Below are positions 7,090 to 9,189 of a DNA stretch of 9,189 nucleotides, piece by piece (position 1 is the stretch's first letter; each line of letters begins with the position of its first letter). The stretch lies in the NCBI GenBank assembly GCA_003520455.1, contig DOUV01000010.1, positions 1 through 9,189 on the forward strand, in the 5' to 3' direction. The position numbers and the translations under genes are program-made. This DNA is from Chloroflexota bacterium. Lineage in GTDB: Bacteria; Chloroflexota; Anaerolineae; Ardenticatenales; Ardenticatenaceae. The notes beneath the pieces were generated by a model, which worked only from the letters and a program-made list of their open reading frames with translations, made no database searches and was not told the DNA's origin.

Positions 7090-8019
7090 TCACACCGGTG
7101 GCCACGCGATCAACCCTGCACGTGCGAGGTGGGCGGCACCATCTGCCAGCTCTACCGGGGTGAAGTACCAGTCAACTTCGCAGGTGGGGAGGGTCACAGG
7201 GGGGACGTGGGGGGCGAGGGCGGCGAAGTCGATGCTTCCCAGGCCGGGGATAAGGTGGTCGCGCAGCCTGGCGACGTCGTGATAGTGGAGCCCCAACAGG
7301 CGCGGGCCGATGCGCTCAGCCCAGCTCGTGAGGGGGGTACCGCCGAGGCGCTCGAGAATCGTGGCGTGACCCGTGTCGAGCCAGGCGCCTACGGTTGGGG
7401 CCGGAAAGTCGGCCAGGATGTGATCGAGTTCATCGAGGCTTGGGATCGACGTGACCCACTCGCCATTTTCCAACCCCAGTCGGAGCGCCAACCGCTCGGC
7501 GTGCGGTACCAGCTCGGCCAGGGAGCGATGGGCGGCGGTGAGGAAGGGTTCGACCTGGGCGGCGCGCATCTGGCGGATGGTTTGCGCGAGGGTTGCGCAG
7601 GCCGGGGTACCCCCCAGCCCGGCGAGCCAACGCGAACGCAATCCGTTCTCCCAACGCCGATCGAGGCTGGCAACCACCCCGAGGTGGAGCACGACGGCCT
7701 CGGCCTCGAGCCTGGTAGCCCACTCGAGGGTTCGCAGCGCCGCCAGCACCGCGCGGGCGCGCTCTGCCTCGTCCGGGCTCGACAGCTCGGGGACCGAATC
7801 GTCGTTCGGGCAGGGGTGGTGCAGCGTGCGCACCAGACCTGGGACGGGGGAGAAGCCGGCCAGCATCTCCCCTGTGACGACATGGCTGAGCTCAACCTGG
7901 CGGAACCCGACGGTGCCGGCGGCGGTCACGAACTCGTGCAGGTTGCTGTGGCGCAGTTGCATCCACATCGTGGAGAGGGCGGGCGCCCTGGGAGGGGTAG
8001 GGGTGGAGATAAGGCTCAT
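7090..8019 (-). CDS. Sugar phosphate isomerase/epimerase-like TIM-barrel protein (AP endonuclease 2 superfamily)
   Basis: This 309-residue protein has the metal-binding pattern of the xylose-isomerase-like TIM barrel: RTLHHP (H67, H68), VVLHLG (H112), LGLENG (E184), AWLDTGHA (D215, H218), LLGLHYHDV (H245, H247, D248), a G-S-I-D-F loop (261-265) and CEVDW (E281). These residues line up in order with the three-metal site shared by endonuclease IV and the sugar epimerases and isomerases. True endonuclease IV sequence signatures are not evident, so a carbohydrate isomerase or epimerase is more likely; substrate is unknown. It probably acts in the cytoplasm. The ATG at 8019 has only a weak GAGAAA-type ribosome site. 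Met18 or Met20 are alternatives without better sites, and homologues often begin near Q21-L-R-H-S-N, so the first ~18 residues are uncertain. It sits 124 bases after uppP and 138 bases before the permease gene; a functional link to either is not evident. Confidence 0.82.
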   Translation of the reverse strand: MSLISTPTPPRAPALSTMWMQLRHSNLHEFVTAAGTVGFRQVELSHVVTGEMLAGFSPVPGLVRTLHHPCPNDDSVPELSSPDEAERARAVLAALRTLEWATRLEAEAVVLHLGVVASLDRRWENGLRSRWLAGLGGTPACATLAQTIRQMRAAQVEPFLTAAHRSLAELVPHAERLALRLGLENGEWVTSIPSLDELDHILADFPAPTVGAWLDTGHATILERLGGTPLTSWAERIGPRLLGLHYHDVARLRDHLIPGLGSIDFAALAPHVPPVTLPTCEVDWYFTPVELADGAAHLARAGLIAWPPV

Positions 8020-8054
8020 GGTTTTCTCAGAATTGCATGCTACCTTCTACGGGC

Positions 8055-8083
8055 AGCCGGGACCGAGGTGTCCAAACCCGGCT
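8055..8083 (-). other. Hairpin in the uppP to TIM-barrel gap
   Basis: Perfect 7-bp inverted repeat, AGCCGGG and CCCGGCT, around a 15-base loop. It lies on the shared minus-strand side of the gap, about 36 bases before the TIM-barrel start. No T run follows. It could be an attenuator, a processing site or a Rho-type terminator stem; nothing matches a riboswitch I know. Confidence 0.3.
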
Positions 8084-8101
8084 CTTGCTCCTCACGGACC
8101 G

Positions 8102-8124
8102 CGACGCGGTGCCGGATCGCGTCG
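8102..8124 (-). other. Hairpin just after the uppP stop
   Basis: CGACGCG (8102-8108) and CGCGTCG (8118-8124) form a 7-bp stem with a 9-base loop. It begins about 20 bases after the uppP TGA on the minus strand. There is no T tract, so it is a weak terminator candidate. An alternative ACCGCG/CGCGGT pairing (8098-8110) overlaps it. Confidence 0.3.
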
Positions 8125-8143
8125 GGGGTCTGGACGGTGGTGG

Positions 8144-8959
8144 TCAACGGCGGAGCAGGGCTACAATCAGGCTGAAGAGCCCGAGGCCCCAACACCAGAG
8201 TGCAAAGATGCGGAGGCTATGGCGGCGGAGATAGCCGAGCAGGAAGGCGATGCAGGCATAGCCCGTGACGGCGGCCGCGAGGAAGCCAACGGCCATCAGC
8301 GCCGGTTGGCCCGCGGTGGGGCCAGTCTCGGCCAGGTCCTTGAGCTGAAGCAGGCCGGCGCCAAAAACGATGGGCACCATCATCAGGAAGCTGAAACGCG
8401 CCGAGGCCGGACGATCCAGCCCGCGCAGCAAGCCCGCGGCCATCGTGCTGCCACTGCGTGAGATGCCAGGCGTGATCGCGAGCGCCTGGGCGATGCCAAG
8501 GGTGAGGGCATCAGGGGCGTTTACAGAGGCGAGATCACGCAGTCTGGAGCTGAGGCGCTCGCTGGTCCAGAGCAGCAGGCCCGTGACGAGCAGGAAGACG
8601 GCGACGAAGATCGGTGCGTTGAACAACGCCTCGAACTGGTGCTCTAAGGTGACACCGGCCAGGGCCGCCGGCACGGTGGCCAGGACCAGCAGCCAGGCGA
8701 GCCGGGCCTCTACCGTTGCGAAGGGGCGCCGCGTCACCAGGCCGTGCAGGGCAGCGCCAATCAGCGAGGCCAGGTCGCGCCAGAAGTAGCCGACGACCGC
8801 CAGCAAGGTGCCCCAATGGAGCATCGTATCAAATGTCAGGCCGGGACTTTTCCAGCCGAGCAGCCAGGGGATGAGGACGAGATGACCACTACTCGAGACA
8901 GGGATGAATTCGGTGGCCCCCTGGACAATGCCCAGGACGATGGCCTGCAGGAAGCTCAA
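8144..8959 (-). CDS. uppP: Undecaprenyl-diphosphatase UppP (BacA)
   Basis: This 271-residue inner-membrane enzyme dephosphorylates undecaprenyl diphosphate, recycling the lipid carrier for peptidoglycan and other surface polymers (EC 3.6.1.27). Both catalytic motifs are visible: QGATEFIPVSSSGH (13-26), where the (E/Q)-x-x-x-E pair is Q13 and E17 and the His is H26, and PGISRSGST (164-172) with the essential R168. Several hydrophobic segments and a C-terminal helix (about 250-268) complete the usual topology, and the length is normal. The start is taken as TTG at 8959-8957: it lies 8 bases after a perfect AAGGAG (8973-8968) and gives the family's usual opening M-S-x-L-Q-A-I. A GTG three codons earlier (8968) overlaps that ribosome site and is less likely. 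Extra copies of this enzyme raise bacitracin resistance in other bacteria. No convincing promoter is visible upstream on the minus strand. Confidence 0.95.
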   Translation of the reverse strand: MSFLQAIVLGIVQGATEFIPVSSSGHLVLIPWLLGWKSPGLTFDTMLHWGTLLAVVGYFWRDLASLIGAALHGLVTRRPFATVEARLAWLLVLATVPAALAGVTLEHQFEALFNAPIFVAVFLLVTGLLLWTSERLSSRLRDLASVNAPDALTLGIAQALAITPGISRSGSTMAAGLLRGLDRPASARFSFLMMVPIVFGAGLLQLKDLAETGPTAGQPALMAVGFLAAAVTGYACIAFLLGYLRRHSLRIFALWCWGLGLFSLIVALLRR

Positions 8960-9067
8960 CGGGTACACTCCTTGTGGGCAGGGATTTTGCTACCGGTGAC
9001 AGGTGTGGATGACGGAGTGTGGAATGTGCGGTGCTTCTGTCCCCCGTCCACGCAGGCGGTTCGTTCA

Positions 9068-9096
9068 TTGACAGGGCAGGAGGCTGGCGCTATGCT
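9068..9096 (+). promoter_or_regulatory. Sigma70-type promoter facing out of the window
   Basis: A perfect TTGACA (9068-9073), 17 bases of spacer, then TATGCT (9091-9096, four of six). It points away from uppP toward the right edge. A possible start, GTG at 9158 with GGAGG just upstream, opens a frame that runs off the end (M-I-G-D-F-R-S-F-P-R), but that is too short to judge. No other gene is seen in 8974-9189. Confidence 0.4.
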
Positions 9097-9166
9097 TGAG
9101 CCGCAGCCACCATCGACCCACTGACTAGAACAGCAGTCAAGGAGTCGCCGGAGGCGCGTGATCGGG

Positions 9167-9189
9167 GACTTCCGAAGTTTTCCGAGACT
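9167..9189. repeat. Palindromic 19-base unit, possible start of a tandem array at the window edge
   Basis: The hexamer TTCCGA occurs at 9170-9175 and 9180-9185, and ACTTC/GAAGT (9168-9178) is a near-perfect palindrome. The four bases GACT that open the unit at 9167 reappear at 9186-9189, exactly 19 bases later, as the last bases of the window. Only one complete unit is visible, so the tandem reading is a guess. Confidence 0.25.

Noticed and set aside
6742..8175. 477-codon plus-strand frame across the permease and TIM-barrel genes
   Set aside because: Glycine, arginine and glutamate-rich shadow of two well supported minus-strand genes; no ribosome site or domain.
1..9189. CRISPR array, tRNA, rRNA or insertion sequence
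   Set aside because: No regularly spaced repeats, tRNA-like folds, rRNA sequence or transposase motifs were seen on either strand.

Overview
This window comes from a GC-rich bacterium. The protein families (TauE/SafE permease with a DUF1634 partner, a very large GAF/PAS/HD-GYP sensor, UppP) fit an environmental, possibly Chloroflexota, genome. That placement is an impression from family content only; no marker gene is present.

Layout. The left edge (1-332, minus strand) holds the N-terminal part of a deiodinase-like redoxin. Its frame meets TGA exactly where the family has its catalytic Cys or selenocysteine. The frame stays open past the TGA through a family-like stretch, and a perfect SECIS-like hairpin follows the TGA. 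It then stops again 32 codons later. Diverging from it (453-1111, plus strand, visibly lower GC) is a vapB-vapC toxin-antitoxin pair with a strong sigma70-type promoter and a candidate operator. The toxin gene carries a one-base frameshift inside its conserved D-A-L-I-A-A motif. A hairpin (1113-1145) separates it from the converging genes.

From 8959 down to 1161 all genes are on the minus strand: uppP (undecaprenyl-diphosphatase), a sugar-isomerase/endonuclease-IV-like TIM-barrel protein, a TauE/SafE permease, a DUF1634 membrane protein, and a 1527-residue cytoplasmic sensor with five GAF domains, four PAS domains and a C-terminal HD-GYP cyclic-di-GMP phosphodiesterase. The last three are tightly packed (TAATG overlap, then a 14-base gap) and probably form one operon with a candidate promoter at 7050-7078. 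This would link an anion (possibly sulfite or another sulfur compound) permease to a c-di-GMP-degrading sensor. The right edge (8960-9189) has no clear gene, but holds a good outward-facing promoter and what may be the start of a tandem repeat.

The most interesting item is the possible selenocysteine codon at 123-125. The main caution is that the gene looks truncated downstream, so a decayed remnant is an equally serious explanation.
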